Assembly (NCBI GenBank): GCA_964612295.1
Contig: CAZTDY010000006.1
Coordinates: 59,716-123,715 of the forward strand
Length of the DNA: 64,000 nt
Direction: 5' to 3'
Source: CAYQJL01 sp964612295
GTDB lineage: Bacteria; Eisenbacteria; RBG-16-71-46; CAIMUX01; WJJG01
The stretch's first letter is position 1. Each line of letters begins with the position of its first letter. The notes under the pieces are model-generated. The model was not told where the DNA came from, searched no databases, and saw nothing but the letters and a program-made list of their open reading frames with translations. This document shows, piece after piece, positions 35,519 to 43,870 of this stretch. The position numbers were made by a program, and so were the translations under genes.

Positions 35519-35941
35519 ATGAAGTACTTGAAGACAGATGCAGCCAAATGCGAGGGCGTTCGCGCGTGCGAACGGCGTTGCGCGCAGGTGTACCACAAGA
35601 CCGAGGATGCGGCCTACTCGGCCATTCGAATCGAAGAGCGTGAGGGGGGAGGCATCCGGATTCACGCCTGCACACAGTGCGGCGTCTGCATCGACGTCTG
35701 TCCCACACGTGCGCTCAGGCGTAACAAGCTGGGCGTCGTCATGCTCTACAAGAAGGACTGCATCGGTTGCTTCCAGTGCGTCGGGTACTGCCCCGAGGAG
35801 GCGATCTTCGATCATCCCGACCTGGACTACCCGATCAAGTGCATTGCGTGCGGCCAATGCGTAAAAGAGTGTCCGCACGGAGCCCTGGCGATTGACGAAG
35901 TTCACCTTTCCAGCGTGGCGACCGAGGCCTCCGCTGGTTAG
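35519..35941 (+). CDS. Polyferredoxin (4Fe-4S protein, AOR/HycB-associated type)
   Basis: 140 residues, RBS AGGAGAGG. Cysteine motifs: CTQCGVCIDVCP near residue 51, CIGCFQCVGYCP near 80 and CIACGQCVKECP near 105 are complete. The first motif near residue 11 reads CEGVRACERRC, where family members normally have C-x2-C-x2-C-x3-C, so one ligand Cys is replaced by Val. The start MKYLKTD and the spacing resemble electron-transfer subunits that serve aldehyde:ferredoxin oxidoreductases or hydrogenases, but no such enzyme is next to it. Confidence 0.85.
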   Translation: MKYLKTDAAKCEGVRACERRCAQVYHKTEDAAYSAIRIEEREGGGIRIHACTQCGVCIDVCPTRALRRNKLGVVMLYKKDCIGCFQCVGYCPEEAIFDHPDLDYPIKCIACGQCVKECPHGALAIDEVHLSSVATEASAG

Positions 35942-36046
35942 GCGGATTTGACAAACTGCCCTCCGGTGGGCTACCATCTTCAGTCACAGAAGCGTCTCGC
36001 CACGGGCGGGCCGGGATTGGGACTCGCGGCGAGCGAAAGGTCGATC

Positions 36047-36163
36047 ATGAATCTGTCGGGAAACCACCAACCAGTTGGCACCCTAAGTGCCCTCTATTGT
36101 TGGCGATGGTGGCGTGGCCCCCAGTCGATGGCGGCGCGTGCCCGTTCCCGTGATTTGACCTGA
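36047..36163 (+). CDS. trpL: Trp operon leader peptide
   Basis: 38 codons with AAAGG seven nt before the ATG. Codons 19-22 read W-R-W-W (TGG at 36101, 36107 and 36110), a very unusual density of Trp. The peptide ends shortly before the terminator hairpin. Stalling at these codons when charged tRNA-Trp is scarce should favour pairing of 36126-36134 with 36192-36200 and let transcription into trpE. Confidence 0.8.
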   Translation: MNLSGNHQPVGTLSALYCWRWWRGPQSMAARARSRDLT

Positions 36164-36186
36164 TCTCAACCTGAATCAATCACTAG

Positions 36187-36226
36187 GCGGCCCGCCATCG
36201 GATAGGTGGCGGGCCGCTTCTATTTT
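36187..36226 (+). terminator. trp attenuator terminator
   Basis: 11-bp perfect stem (GCGGCCCGCCA at 36187-36197 with its complement at 36207-36217), 9-nt loop, followed by TTCTATTTT. It ends about 55 bp before the chosen trpE start. Confidence 0.9.
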
Positions 36227-36281
36227 GCCGAAAGGGAAGGTAGACATGGGAGATGGGACGCAAACAAGAGGAGGGCGCCCG

Positions 36282-37754
36282 ATGGTGAGCCCAACGCTGG
36301 ATGAGTATTGCCAGATTTCGAGCCAGGGTGGACGCGTCCCATTGCGAAGACGAATCCCCGCTGACCTCGAGACGCCGGTCTCAGCCTTTCTGAAGCTCAA
36401 GCCGGAAGGAGCTGCGTTTCTGCTCGAGAGTGTCGAGCAAGGCATCCAGGTCGGCCGGTACTCCTTCATCGGCATCTCTCCGCGGGTGTCGATCCAATTG
36501 GCGGGCGGAACCGTGACCACGCGTCACGGGGAGCAGGTGCACGAGGAGCCAGTCGATCCACAGGACCCGTTCACCGCCGTCAGATCTGAACTCGACAAGA
36601 TGAGCCAGCTGGTGGGCGATGATCTCCCCGCCCCCTTCGGGGGGGCTGTTGGGTACCTGGGCTATGATCTGGTGAGGTACTTCGAGTCGATCCCGCTGCC
36701 GGATGGCACCGGCCTGGGTCTGCCCGACTACAGTTTCGTCTTCCCGAACACGCTGGCGGTCTTTGATCACGTCAAGAGCGAGATCGAGATCATCACGTTG
36801 CCGCCTGAGGGAGAGGCCGAATCGGCTTACGCAAGCGGTCTGGCCCTGATCGATCAGTTGCTGGACGCCCTGCAATCCCCTCTGCCTCTCGGCCTGGAAG
36901 GCCCCGAAGCATCCGAACGCAAACCGCTGCAGTCGAACATGACCGAGGAGGTGTTCAAGAAGAAGGTCGAGCGCGCAAAGGAACACATCCTGGCCGGGGA
37001 TGCGTTTCAGATCGTGTTGTCGCAGCGGCTTCAGGGTGAGACGCACGTGTCGCCCTTCCAGATCTACCGCGCGCTGCGCATTCTCAATCCGTCACCCTAC
37101 ATGTTCTTCGTCGACTTCAACGACTTTCAGATCGTGGGCTCCTCACCCGAGGTGCTCGTCAAACTCGACGATCGTCACGCGCTCGTCTGCCCTATCGCGG
37201 GGACCCGGCCCCGGGGCGAGACTCCCCAGGCCGACCAAGAACTCGAAGAAGAACTGCTGGCCAACGAGAAGGAGTGCGCCGAGCACGTCATGCTCGTCGA
37301 TCTGGGGCGAAATGACCTCGGCCGCGTCTGCGAGGTCGGCTCGGTGGAGACCGACTCCCTGATGCACATCGAGAAGTACTCCCACGTCATGCACATCGTC
37401 TCCCGGGTGACGGGAACCCTCCGCAAGGAGTTCGACATGTTCGGCCTCCTGCGGGCGACCTATCCGGCCGGCACGGTGACCGGTGCCCCCAAGATCCGCG
37501 CGATGGAGATCATCAGCGACCTTGAAGGCGAGGCCCGCGGCCCCTACGCCGGGGCGGTGGGTTACTTCGGGCGGCAAGGCGACATGGACATGTGTATCAC
37601 GATCCGCACCCTGGTCATGAAGGGGACGCGGTACTACGCGCAGGCCGGAGCCGGCATCGTCGCCGACTCGGATCCCGCTGCGGAGTATCAGGAGACGCTG
37701 AGTAAGATCCGCGCGCTCACCAAGGCGATTTCGATCGCAGAGGAGGGGTTTTAG
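36282..37754 (+). CDS. trpE: Anthranilate synthase component I
   Basis: 490 residues from the ATG at 36282 (AGGAGG, 7-nt spacing); an ATG at 36246 with GGGAAGG is a close alternative. TrpE converts chorismate with ammonia from TrpG to anthranilate. Regulatory tryptophan site motif LLES is seen in FLLESVEQG; catalytic chorismate-binding segments include GDAFQIVLSQR, PSPYMFFVDF, CPIAGTRPRG, HVMLVDLGRND and GTVTGAPKIRAMEII. First structural gene of the trp-aro supraoperon behind the attenuator; trpG follows after 2 bp. Confidence 0.97.
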   Translation: MVSPTLDEYCQISSQGGRVPLRRRIPADLETPVSAFLKLKPEGAAFLLESVEQGIQVGRYSFIGISPRVSIQLAGGTVTTRHGEQVHEEPVDPQDPFTAVRSELDKMSQLVGDDLPAPFGGAVGYLGYDLVRYFESIPLPDGTGLGLPDYSFVFPNTLAVFDHVKSEIEIITLPPEGEAESAYASGLALIDQLLDALQSPLPLGLEGPEASERKPLQSNMTEEVFKKKVERAKEHILAGDAFQIVLSQRLQGETHVSPFQIYRALRILNPSPYMFFVDFNDFQIVGSSPEVLVKLDDRHALVCPIAGTRPRGETPQADQELEEELLANEKECAEHVMLVDLGRNDLGRVCEVGSVETDSLMHIEKYSHVMHIVSRVTGTLRKEFDMFGLLRATYPAGTVTGAPKIRAMEIISDLEGEARGPYAGAVGYFGRQGDMDMCITIRTLVMKGTRYYAQAGAGIVADSDPAAEYQETLSKIRALTKAISIAEEGF

Positions 37755-37756
37755 CC

Positions 37757-38329
37757 ATGCATCTGCTGATCGATAACTACGACTCGTTCACCTTCAACAT
37801 CGTGCAAGCCCTGGGAGAGCTGGGCGCCCAGATCGAGGTGGTCCGCAACGACAAGATCACCGTGGACGAGGCGGTGGCGAAGAAACCCGCCTCACTTATC
37901 ATCTCTCCCGGTCCGGGCACGCCGGACGATGCGGGGATCTCGGTGGACCTGATCAAGGCTCTCGCGGGCAGCACGCCGATCCTGGGGGTCTGTCTCGGCC
38001 ACCAGTGTATCGTGGCCGCCTTCGGCGGCGTGATCGAGCGCGCCCCGCGGGTCATGCATGGGAAGGTGTCGAACGTCTATCACGATGGCGTCACGATCTA
38101 TGACGGCATCTCGAACCCATTCACCGCCACGCGGTATCACTCTCTGATCGTACGCGAGGAGAAGTTGCCCGCCGATCTGCACGTGTCCGCCTATACATCC
38201 GACGGCGAGATCATGGGTGTGCGGGCGAAGGGGAAGACGATCGAAGGGGTCCAGTTCCATCCCGAGTCGATTCTCACCCCCGAAGGCAAGCAACTCTTCA
38301 CCAACTTCCTGCAACTGGCCGGCGATTGA
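37757..38329 (+). CDS. trpG: Anthranilate synthase component II (glutamine amidotransferase)
   Basis: 190 residues, class I glutamine amidotransferase. IDNYDSFTFN at the start, oxyanion strand SPGPGTP, nucleophile Cys in GVCLGHQ and the His-Glu pair in FHPESILT. It supplies ammonia to TrpE. Confidence 0.97.
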   Translation: MHLLIDNYDSFTFNIVQALGELGAQIEVVRNDKITVDEAVAKKPASLIISPGPGTPDDAGISVDLIKALAGSTPILGVCLGHQCIVAAFGGVIERAPRVMHGKVSNVYHDGVTIYDGISNPFTATRYHSLIVREEKLPADLHVSAYTSDGEIMGVRAKGKTIEGVQFHPESILTPEGKQLFTNFLQLAGD

Positions 38330-38349
38330 GGCGTGAGAGGGGAGAGGCC

Positions 38350-39372
38350 ATGAGCAAGGCTGTGCTGACCAAGTTGATCGACGGGGCGGATCTCACGCGC
38401 GAGGAAGCCCGTGAGACCATGCAGAGCATCATGACCGGTGAGCTTGCCGAGGTCGAGATTGCGGCCCTCCTCACCGCGCTTAGGGCCAAGGGGGAGTCTG
38501 TCGATGAGATTGCCGGGTTTGCCGGGGTCATGCGAGAGCACGCCGTGTCGATTGCTCCTGCACGGGAACGGATCGTCGATACCTGCGGGACCGGCGGCGA
38601 CGGCCAAGGGACCTTCAACATCTCGACCGCGACGGCCCTCGTGGCCGCGGCGATGGAGATTCCGGTGGCCAAGCACGGCAACCGTGCCGTCTCCTCGAAG
38701 AGCGGGAGCGCGGATGTTCTGGAAGCCTTGGGTGTCCGCATCGATCTGCTACCTGGGGCCGTCACGCGCCTGATCGAGGAAGTGGGCGTTGGATTCCTCT
38801 TCGCCCCCCATCATCATCCGGCGATGAGATATGCGGCGCCGGTGCGCAAACAGCTGGGTATTCGCACGATCTTCAACGTGCTGGGGCCACTGACCAATCC
38901 GGCCGGGGTCAAACGCCAGCTTCTCGGCGTGTTCTCCCCCGATCTCACGGAAACTCTGGCACACGTACTCGGCGAACTGGGATCCGAGAAGGCCTTCGTG
39001 GTCCACGGAGTGGACGGGGGAGACGAAGTGTCGATCACCGCCGAGACGGCGATCAGTGTTCTGCAGAACGGCGCGGTAAACAGCTTCCGGTTCCATCCCC
39101 GAGAGGTGGGGTTGGATCTGGTGGCGCCCTCCCAGGTGGCCGGTGGGTCGGCGGCCGAGAATGCGGCGCACATCGAGCGGGTCCTCAAGGGGGAAAGCGG
39201 GGGCCGCACCGATGCCGTGCTCCTCAATGCCGGGTTCGTCGCACTTGTTGCCGATCGTGTGACGTCTGCAGCTGACGGCGTGGCGCTCGCACGGGAGACG
39301 GTCGCGGCCGGGAAAGCAAGCGCCCTGCTGACGCGATTGAGAGAAGCGTCCCAGGATCTCGCTGGGAACTAG
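38350..39372 (+). CDS. trpD: Anthranilate phosphoribosyltransferase
   Basis: 340 residues from the ATG at 38350 (GAGAGG upstream). It attaches phosphoribose from PRPP to anthranilate. PRPP-binding CGTGGDGQGTFNIST and KHGNRAVSSKSGSADVLE are clear, as are FAPHHHPAMRYAAPVRKQLGIRTIFN-type and LGPLTNPA segments. Confidence 0.97.
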   Translation: MSKAVLTKLIDGADLTREEARETMQSIMTGELAEVEIAALLTALRAKGESVDEIAGFAGVMREHAVSIAPARERIVDTCGTGGDGQGTFNISTATALVAAAMEIPVAKHGNRAVSSKSGSADVLEALGVRIDLLPGAVTRLIEEVGVGFLFAPHHHPAMRYAAPVRKQLGIRTIFNVLGPLTNPAGVKRQLLGVFSPDLTETLAHVLGELGSEKAFVVHGVDGGDEVSITAETAISVLQNGAVNSFRFHPREVGLDLVAPSQVAGGSAAENAAHIERVLKGESGGRTDAVLLNAGFVALVADRVTSAADGVALARETVAAGKASALLTRLREASQDLAGN

Positions 39373-39408
39373 GGGGACAGGTGGGGATGCCACGGGTTGA
39401 GGTGTGTT

Positions 39409-40200
39409 GTGGGTGACTTCTTGGATCAGGTGGTGAAAGAGAAAGAGATCGAGCTCGTCCAGAAACGGGCGTCGGTCAGCCTGCAGGATCTGGAGAAGAA
39501 GATCACGGATCATCCGGTTCGCGGCTTTGCGGCTGCGCTGGGGGCATCCGGGACCCGGATCATCGCTGAGATCAAGAGGCGCTCACCCAGTGTGACGAAG
39601 TTTCGCCAGCAGAAGCCGGTTGAAGAGATGGCCCGGATCTACGAGCAGAATGGCGCCTCGGCGATCTCGGTCGTGACTGATACACCGAATTTCGGGATGA
39701 GCCTGGCCGATGTCGCCTGTATTCGATCCGCGGTGGCCCTGCCGGTCTTGGTGAAGGAGTTCGTGATCGATCGGTATCAGGCGCTCGAAGCGCGGGCGGC
39801 GGGAGCGGACGCCCTCCTTCTGATCGTGCGCATCTTGTCGACTGAGAAGCTGGCCGAGCTCCATGCCGCCGTGCAGGACCTGGGAATGACGGCGCTGGTG
39901 GAGTGTCACGATGAATCTGACCTGCAGAAGGCGGTTCAGATCGGGGCCCGCGTCGTGGGCATCAACAATCGTAACCTGGGAGATCTCAGCATTTCGCTCG
40001 AGAACACGCGCCGCCTCTTGAGCGTCCTGCCGAAGGATGTGATTCGGGTGTCTGAGAGTGGCATCGAAAGGCGCGAGCAGATCGAAGAGTTGAGTCAGCA
40101 GGGAATCGACGCGTTTCTGATCGGGGGTGCGCTGCTCAATGCCCTCGATCCAGGCGCGACGTTGGCATCGATGTGCGGCAAAGTTTCGGGTAGCCGATGA
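39409..40200 (+). CDS. trpC: Indole-3-glycerol-phosphate synthase
   Basis: 263 residues from the GTG at 39409 (GAGG eight nt upstream), giving the standard MGDFLDQVV start; a TTG at 39397 would add four residues. Catalytic features: Glu-Lys in EIKRRSPS, Lys in VKEFVID, ECHDESD, and GINNRNL, plus ESGI near the end. The stop overlaps the trpF start. Confidence 0.96.
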   Translation: MGDFLDQVVKEKEIELVQKRASVSLQDLEKKITDHPVRGFAAALGASGTRIIAEIKRRSPSVTKFRQQKPVEEMARIYEQNGASAISVVTDTPNFGMSLADVACIRSAVALPVLVKEFVIDRYQALEARAAGADALLLIVRILSTEKLAELHAAVQDLGMTALVECHDESDLQKAVQIGARVVGINNRNLGDLSISLENTRRLLSVLPKDVIRVSESGIERREQIEELSQQGIDAFLIGGALLNALDPGATLASMCGKVSGSR

Positions 40201-40841
40201 AGAAGGTGAAAACAAAAATCTGCGGCCTGACCCGGCCCGAGGACGCCGCCTTCTGCGCGGCCCAGGGGGCGGATTTCTTGGGGCTCATTTTCGCGCCCAG
40301 CCCTCGCCGGATCAGTCTGGGCCAGGGCCGGGAGATTCGCGCCGCGTGCGGCCGGGTGCCGCTGGTCGGGGTGTTCGTCGATGCGCTTCTCGAAGAGGTG
40401 CTGAACACCATTGAGGCCTTGCCCCTGGAACTGGTTCAACTTCATGGCAAGGAGGATGACGCCTACTGCGAGGAGATCCGCCGGCGATCGGCGGCGAAGA
40501 TCATTCGAGCCTTCAGCGCGGGGCAACCGGCGGGGCCGCCGCAGATTGGATTGGCGGATTACCACCTCATCGACCTGGACAAGTCGCTGCCGCGAGGCGA
40601 GCGCGACGCCGCGCGGATTGAGCTGTGGGCGGAAGCGGCACGGCTGGCGCAGGACGGGGAGCATCCGCTCATCCTCGCCGGGGCGTTGACTCCGGCGAAC
40701 GTGGGCGAGGCGGTCGCGAAGGTGAAGCCCTTTGCTGTGGATGTGGCCAGCGGCGTCGAGAGCGAGCCGGGCATCAAAGATCTGGCGCTGGTGGCATCGT
40801 TTCTAAAGGAGGTTCGCGAGTGCACGGCCAATCACAGGTAA
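40197..40841 (+). CDS. trpF: Phosphoribosylanthranilate isomerase
   Basis: 214 residues. Catalytic Cys in KICGLTRPED at the start, LGLIFAPSPRRIS, VGVFVD, QLHGKED and the DVASGVES-type phosphate site with Asp near the end. Standalone, not fused to trpC. Its last 22 bp overlap the start of trpB. Confidence 0.96.
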   Translation: MKKVKTKICGLTRPEDAAFCAAQGADFLGLIFAPSPRRISLGQGREIRAACGRVPLVGVFVDALLEEVLNTIEALPLELVQLHGKEDDAYCEEIRRRSAAKIIRAFSAGQPAGPPQIGLADYHLIDLDKSLPRGERDAARIELWAEAARLAQDGEHPLILAGALTPANVGEAVAKVKPFAVDVASGVESEPGIKDLALVASFLKEVRECTANHR

Positions 40842-42010
40842 ATCCGGCCGCGGCGGGACGGTTTGGCCCCTACGGGGGGCAGTATGTGCCGGAGACGCTG
40901 ATGCCTTGCCTCCTGGAGCTGCAGGAGACGTATGCCGCCGCGAACGCGGATCCGGGATTTCACAAGGAGCTTCGCGATCTGCGCAATCACTACGGGGGGC
41001 GCCCCACGGCGCTCTACCTGGCGTCGCGTCTCAGCGAAGCCTACGGAGGACAGGCCAAGATCTACCTGAAGCGCGAGGACTTGAACCACACGGGCGCGCA
41101 CAAGATCAACAACTGTCTTGGACAGGTCCTGCTGGCCCAGCGGATGGGTAAGACACGGATCATCGGTGAGACGGGCGCGGGGCAGCACGGCGTCGCCACG
41201 GCCACTGTCGCGGCGCGGGCGGGGTTGGAATGCACGATCTACATGGGCGAGCTGGACATGGAGAGGCAGCGGCCAAACGTGCTTCGGATGCAGCTGCTGG
41301 GGGCCGAGGTGATTGCCGTCTCCAGTGGGAGCCGCACCCTCAAGGACGCCACCAATGAGGCGATTCGGGATTGGGTCACCAACGTGAAGGGATCCCACTA
41401 CATCATCGGCTCCACCGTGGGCCCGCATCCCTATCCCACGATCGTGCGCGACTTCCAGCGCGTCATCGGCGACGAGTGCCGCGAGCAGATTCTGGCCTGC
41501 GAAGGTCGCCTGCCCAGTCACGTGGTGGCCTGCGTCGGCGGCGGCTCAAATGCGCTGGGCATCTACACGGCCTTTCTAGAGGACACCGACGTTGCACTGG
41601 TCGGCGTTGAGGCCGGTGGATCCCCGGACGGGCACTCTGCCGCCCTGGTGGCCGGCAGTCCGGGCATTCTTCACGGGGCGCTCAGCTACCTGCTTCAGGA
41701 TGATGACGGCCAGGTGAGCCTGGCTCACTCGATTGCCGCCGGTCTGGACTATCCCGGCGTCGGGCCCGAACACAGCCAGCTCAAAGACAGTGGGCGGGCG
41801 ACCTACTGGCGCGTCACCGATGAAGAGGCCCTGGCGGGTTTCGCCGACCTGGCGCGGTACGAAGGCATCCTGCCGGCTTTGGAGTCGAGCCACGCATTGG
41901 CCTACACGAGGAAGCTCGCTCAAGAGGAGTCGGCCGAACTCGTCGTTGTGAATCTGTCGGGCCGCGGTGACAAGGACATCGAGAGCATTGAGGAGATGAC
42001 CCGCTCATGA
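40820..42010 (+). CDS. trpB: Tryptophan synthase beta chain
   Basis: 396 residues from the GTG at 40820, which follows a perfect AAGGAGGT lying within trpF. PLP-lysine in LNHTGAHKINN, GETGAGQHGVATA, phosphate loop VGGGSNA and the LEDT..GVEAGG region identify a TrpB1-type enzyme. It joins indole to serine, working with TrpA. Confidence 0.97.
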   Translation: MHGQSQVNPAAAGRFGPYGGQYVPETLMPCLLELQETYAAANADPGFHKELRDLRNHYGGRPTALYLASRLSEAYGGQAKIYLKREDLNHTGAHKINNCLGQVLLAQRMGKTRIIGETGAGQHGVATATVAARAGLECTIYMGELDMERQRPNVLRMQLLGAEVIAVSSGSRTLKDATNEAIRDWVTNVKGSHYIIGSTVGPHPYPTIVRDFQRVIGDECREQILACEGRLPSHVVACVGGGSNALGIYTAFLEDTDVALVGVEAGGSPDGHSAALVAGSPGILHGALSYLLQDDDGQVSLAHSIAAGLDYPGVGPEHSQLKDSGRATYWRVTDEEALAGFADLARYEGILPALESSHALAYTRKLAQEESAELVVVNLSGRGDKDIESIEEMTRS

Positions 42011-42810
42011 GTCTGCGCGAACGAACCGAAGGACTGCGGGAGGCAGGAACGAAAGCGTTGGTGCCGTTCTTCACGGCCGGCTATCCGGACGAGGAGACCT
42101 TCACCGAAGTCGTGCGCGCAGCGTCCATGTCCGGCTGCCGGGTGATGGAGGTCGGCATTCCGTTCTCCGATCCGATGGCCGATGGTCCGGTCATTCAGGA
42201 ATCGTCGAAGGTGGCGCTTGCGGGCGGCATGACCTTGGCGCGCGCGATTGAACTCACGCGAGCATTGTCTGAAGAGACCGGGGTTCACTTCGTCTTCATG
42301 AGCTACATCAACCCTATCCTGCGCATGGGTTTTGCGGAATACGCCGCGGCCGCAGCCGAGGCGGGGGTGACCGGGACGATCATCCCCGACCTGCCGATCG
42401 AAGAGTCGGCCGAGATTCGCGCGGAATTCGCCGGCCATGGCGTGGCGCTCGTCGACCTGGTGGCGCCGACCTCCGGAGAGGAGAGGATCGGGCGAATCGC
42501 AAAGGTCGCCGACGGGTTCCTCTACCTCGTGTCACTCACCGGGGTGACCGGCGCGCGCTCGGCGCTCGCGCAAGACCTCACCGGCTTCATCGCCGCCGTT
42601 CGTCGAGCAGCTAGTCTTCCCCTCTATGTGGGGTTTGGGGTCTCCACGCCCGATCAGGCGGCGCAGATTGCCAAGCTGGCCGATGGTGTGATCATCGGCA
42701 GCGCACTCGTGAAGATCATCCAGTCGGCTTCGTCTCGGAACGAAGCCGTGTCCAACGTGGGTCGGTTCCTGCAGGAAGTCGGGGCCGCCATGGAAGCCAG
42801 TCAGGAGTAA
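42007..42810 (+). CDS. trpA: Tryptophan synthase alpha chain
   Basis: 267 residues. Catalytic Glu in VMEVGIPFSDPMADGPVIQ and Asp just after, phosphate-binding loops VGFGVSTP and DGVIIGSALV. ATGA overlap with trpB gives coupled synthesis of the two subunits. Confidence 0.97.
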   Translation: MSLRERTEGLREAGTKALVPFFTAGYPDEETFTEVVRAASMSGCRVMEVGIPFSDPMADGPVIQESSKVALAGGMTLARAIELTRALSEETGVHFVFMSYINPILRMGFAEYAAAAAEAGVTGTIIPDLPIEESAEIRAEFAGHGVALVDLVAPTSGEERIGRIAKVADGFLYLVSLTGVTGARSALAQDLTGFIAAVRRAASLPLYVGFGVSTPDQAAQIAKLADGVIIGSALVKIIQSASSRNEAVSNVGRFLQEVGAAMEASQE

Positions 42811-42816
42811 CAGGCC

Positions 42817-43845
42817 ATGATGATGGTGGTGATGAAACAGGCAGCGACGGTCGCCGAGATCGGCAGTGTGATTCGCGAGATCGAGGGGCGAGGCTTCACG
42901 CCGCGGCCCTCTCATGGTGCGAATCAAACGATCATCGGGGTGATCGGGGCCAAACTCGACAGTGAGCTCGAGGGCATTGCCGAACTGGACGGAGTCGCCC
43001 AGGTGTCGCCTGTCAGCAAGTCCTTCAAGCTCGTGGCGCGGGAGTTTCAGCCTGAAGCGACGATCGTCAAGGTGGGCGGGGTCGCCATCGGCGGAGATGA
43101 CTTCGTGGTGATGGCCGGCCCCTGTGCCGTCGAATCGTCCGAACAAATGCTGGTCACGGCCAAGGCCGTGCGGCGCGCCGGTGCCCGCATTCTGCGCGGA
43201 GGGGCCTTCAAGCCCCGCACCTCGCCCTACAGCTTCCAGGGACTCGGCGAAGAAGGTCTCCGCTACATGTTGGCGGCCAAACGCGAGACGGGCCTGGGGA
43301 TCATCACTGAAGTGATGTCGCCCGAGTTGGTGCCGTTGGTGTGCAAGTATGCCGACATCCTTCAGATCGGTGCGCGAAACGTCCAGAACTACGCGCTGCT
43401 CGAGGCGGTCGGCAAGGTGCGTAAACCCGTCCTGCTCAAGCGGGGGATGATGTCGACCATCGAGGAAACTCTGCTGGCGGCGGAGTATATCCTCTCGAAC
43501 GGAAACCGGCAGGTCATGCTGTGTGAGCGCGGGATCCGGACGTTTGAAAAGGCGACCCGCAACACGTTGGACATTGCAGCGGTGCCGGTGATCAAGCAGA
43601 GTTGTCACTTGCCGGTGATTGTCGATCCCAGTCACGCCTCGGGTGTGCGAGAGTACATACCCGCCCTGTCCCGGGCCGCAGTGGCCGCGGGGGCGGATGG
43701 GATCATCGTCGAAGTGCATCCCGAGCCCGAGAAGGCAACCTCGGACGGACCCCAGAGCCTGCACTTCGATGAGTTCGAGCAGTTGATGGATGAACTGCGG
43801 CCGATCGCGGCGGCAGTGGGGCGCACAATGGCGGCGCGCGAATAG
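42817..43845 (+). CDS. aroF: DAHP synthase (type I-beta)
   Basis: 342 residues; several in-frame ATGs close together (42817, 42820, 42823, 42832) leave the start slightly open. It makes DAHP from erythrose 4-phosphate and phosphoenolpyruvate, the first shikimate-pathway step. An N-terminal ferredoxin-like regulatory domain (about 1-70) precedes the barrel, with AGPCAVESS, RGGAFKPRTSPYSFQG, KRGMMST and DPSHASG. This domain is the usual feedback site in this subtype. It lies 6 bp after trpA. Confidence 0.95.
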   Translation: MMMVVMKQAATVAEIGSVIREIEGRGFTPRPSHGANQTIIGVIGAKLDSELEGIAELDGVAQVSPVSKSFKLVAREFQPEATIVKVGGVAIGGDDFVVMAGPCAVESSEQMLVTAKAVRRAGARILRGGAFKPRTSPYSFQGLGEEGLRYMLAAKRETGLGIITEVMSPELVPLVCKYADILQIGARNVQNYALLEAVGKVRKPVLLKRGMMSTIEETLLAAEYILSNGNRQVMLCERGIRTFEKATRNTLDIAAVPVIKQSCHLPVIVDPSHASGVREYIPALSRAAVAAGADGIIVEVHPEPEKATSDGPQSLHFDEFEQLMDELRPIAAAVGRTMAARE

Positions 43846-43870
43846 TCGAAACATGAGAGGGAGGCGAGGT

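Larger units (their letters stand above)
35942..36281 (+). promoter_or_regulatory. trp-aro operon leader region (attenuator)
   Basis: This 340-bp stretch lies between the polyferredoxin and trpE. It holds a leader peptide gene (36047-36163) and a strong terminator (36187-36226). A segment CGATGGCGG at 36126-36134 is exactly complementary to CCGCCATCG at 36192-36200 inside the 5' arm of the terminator, so it can act as antiterminator. This is the layout of a classical tryptophan attenuator. Confidence 0.8.
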
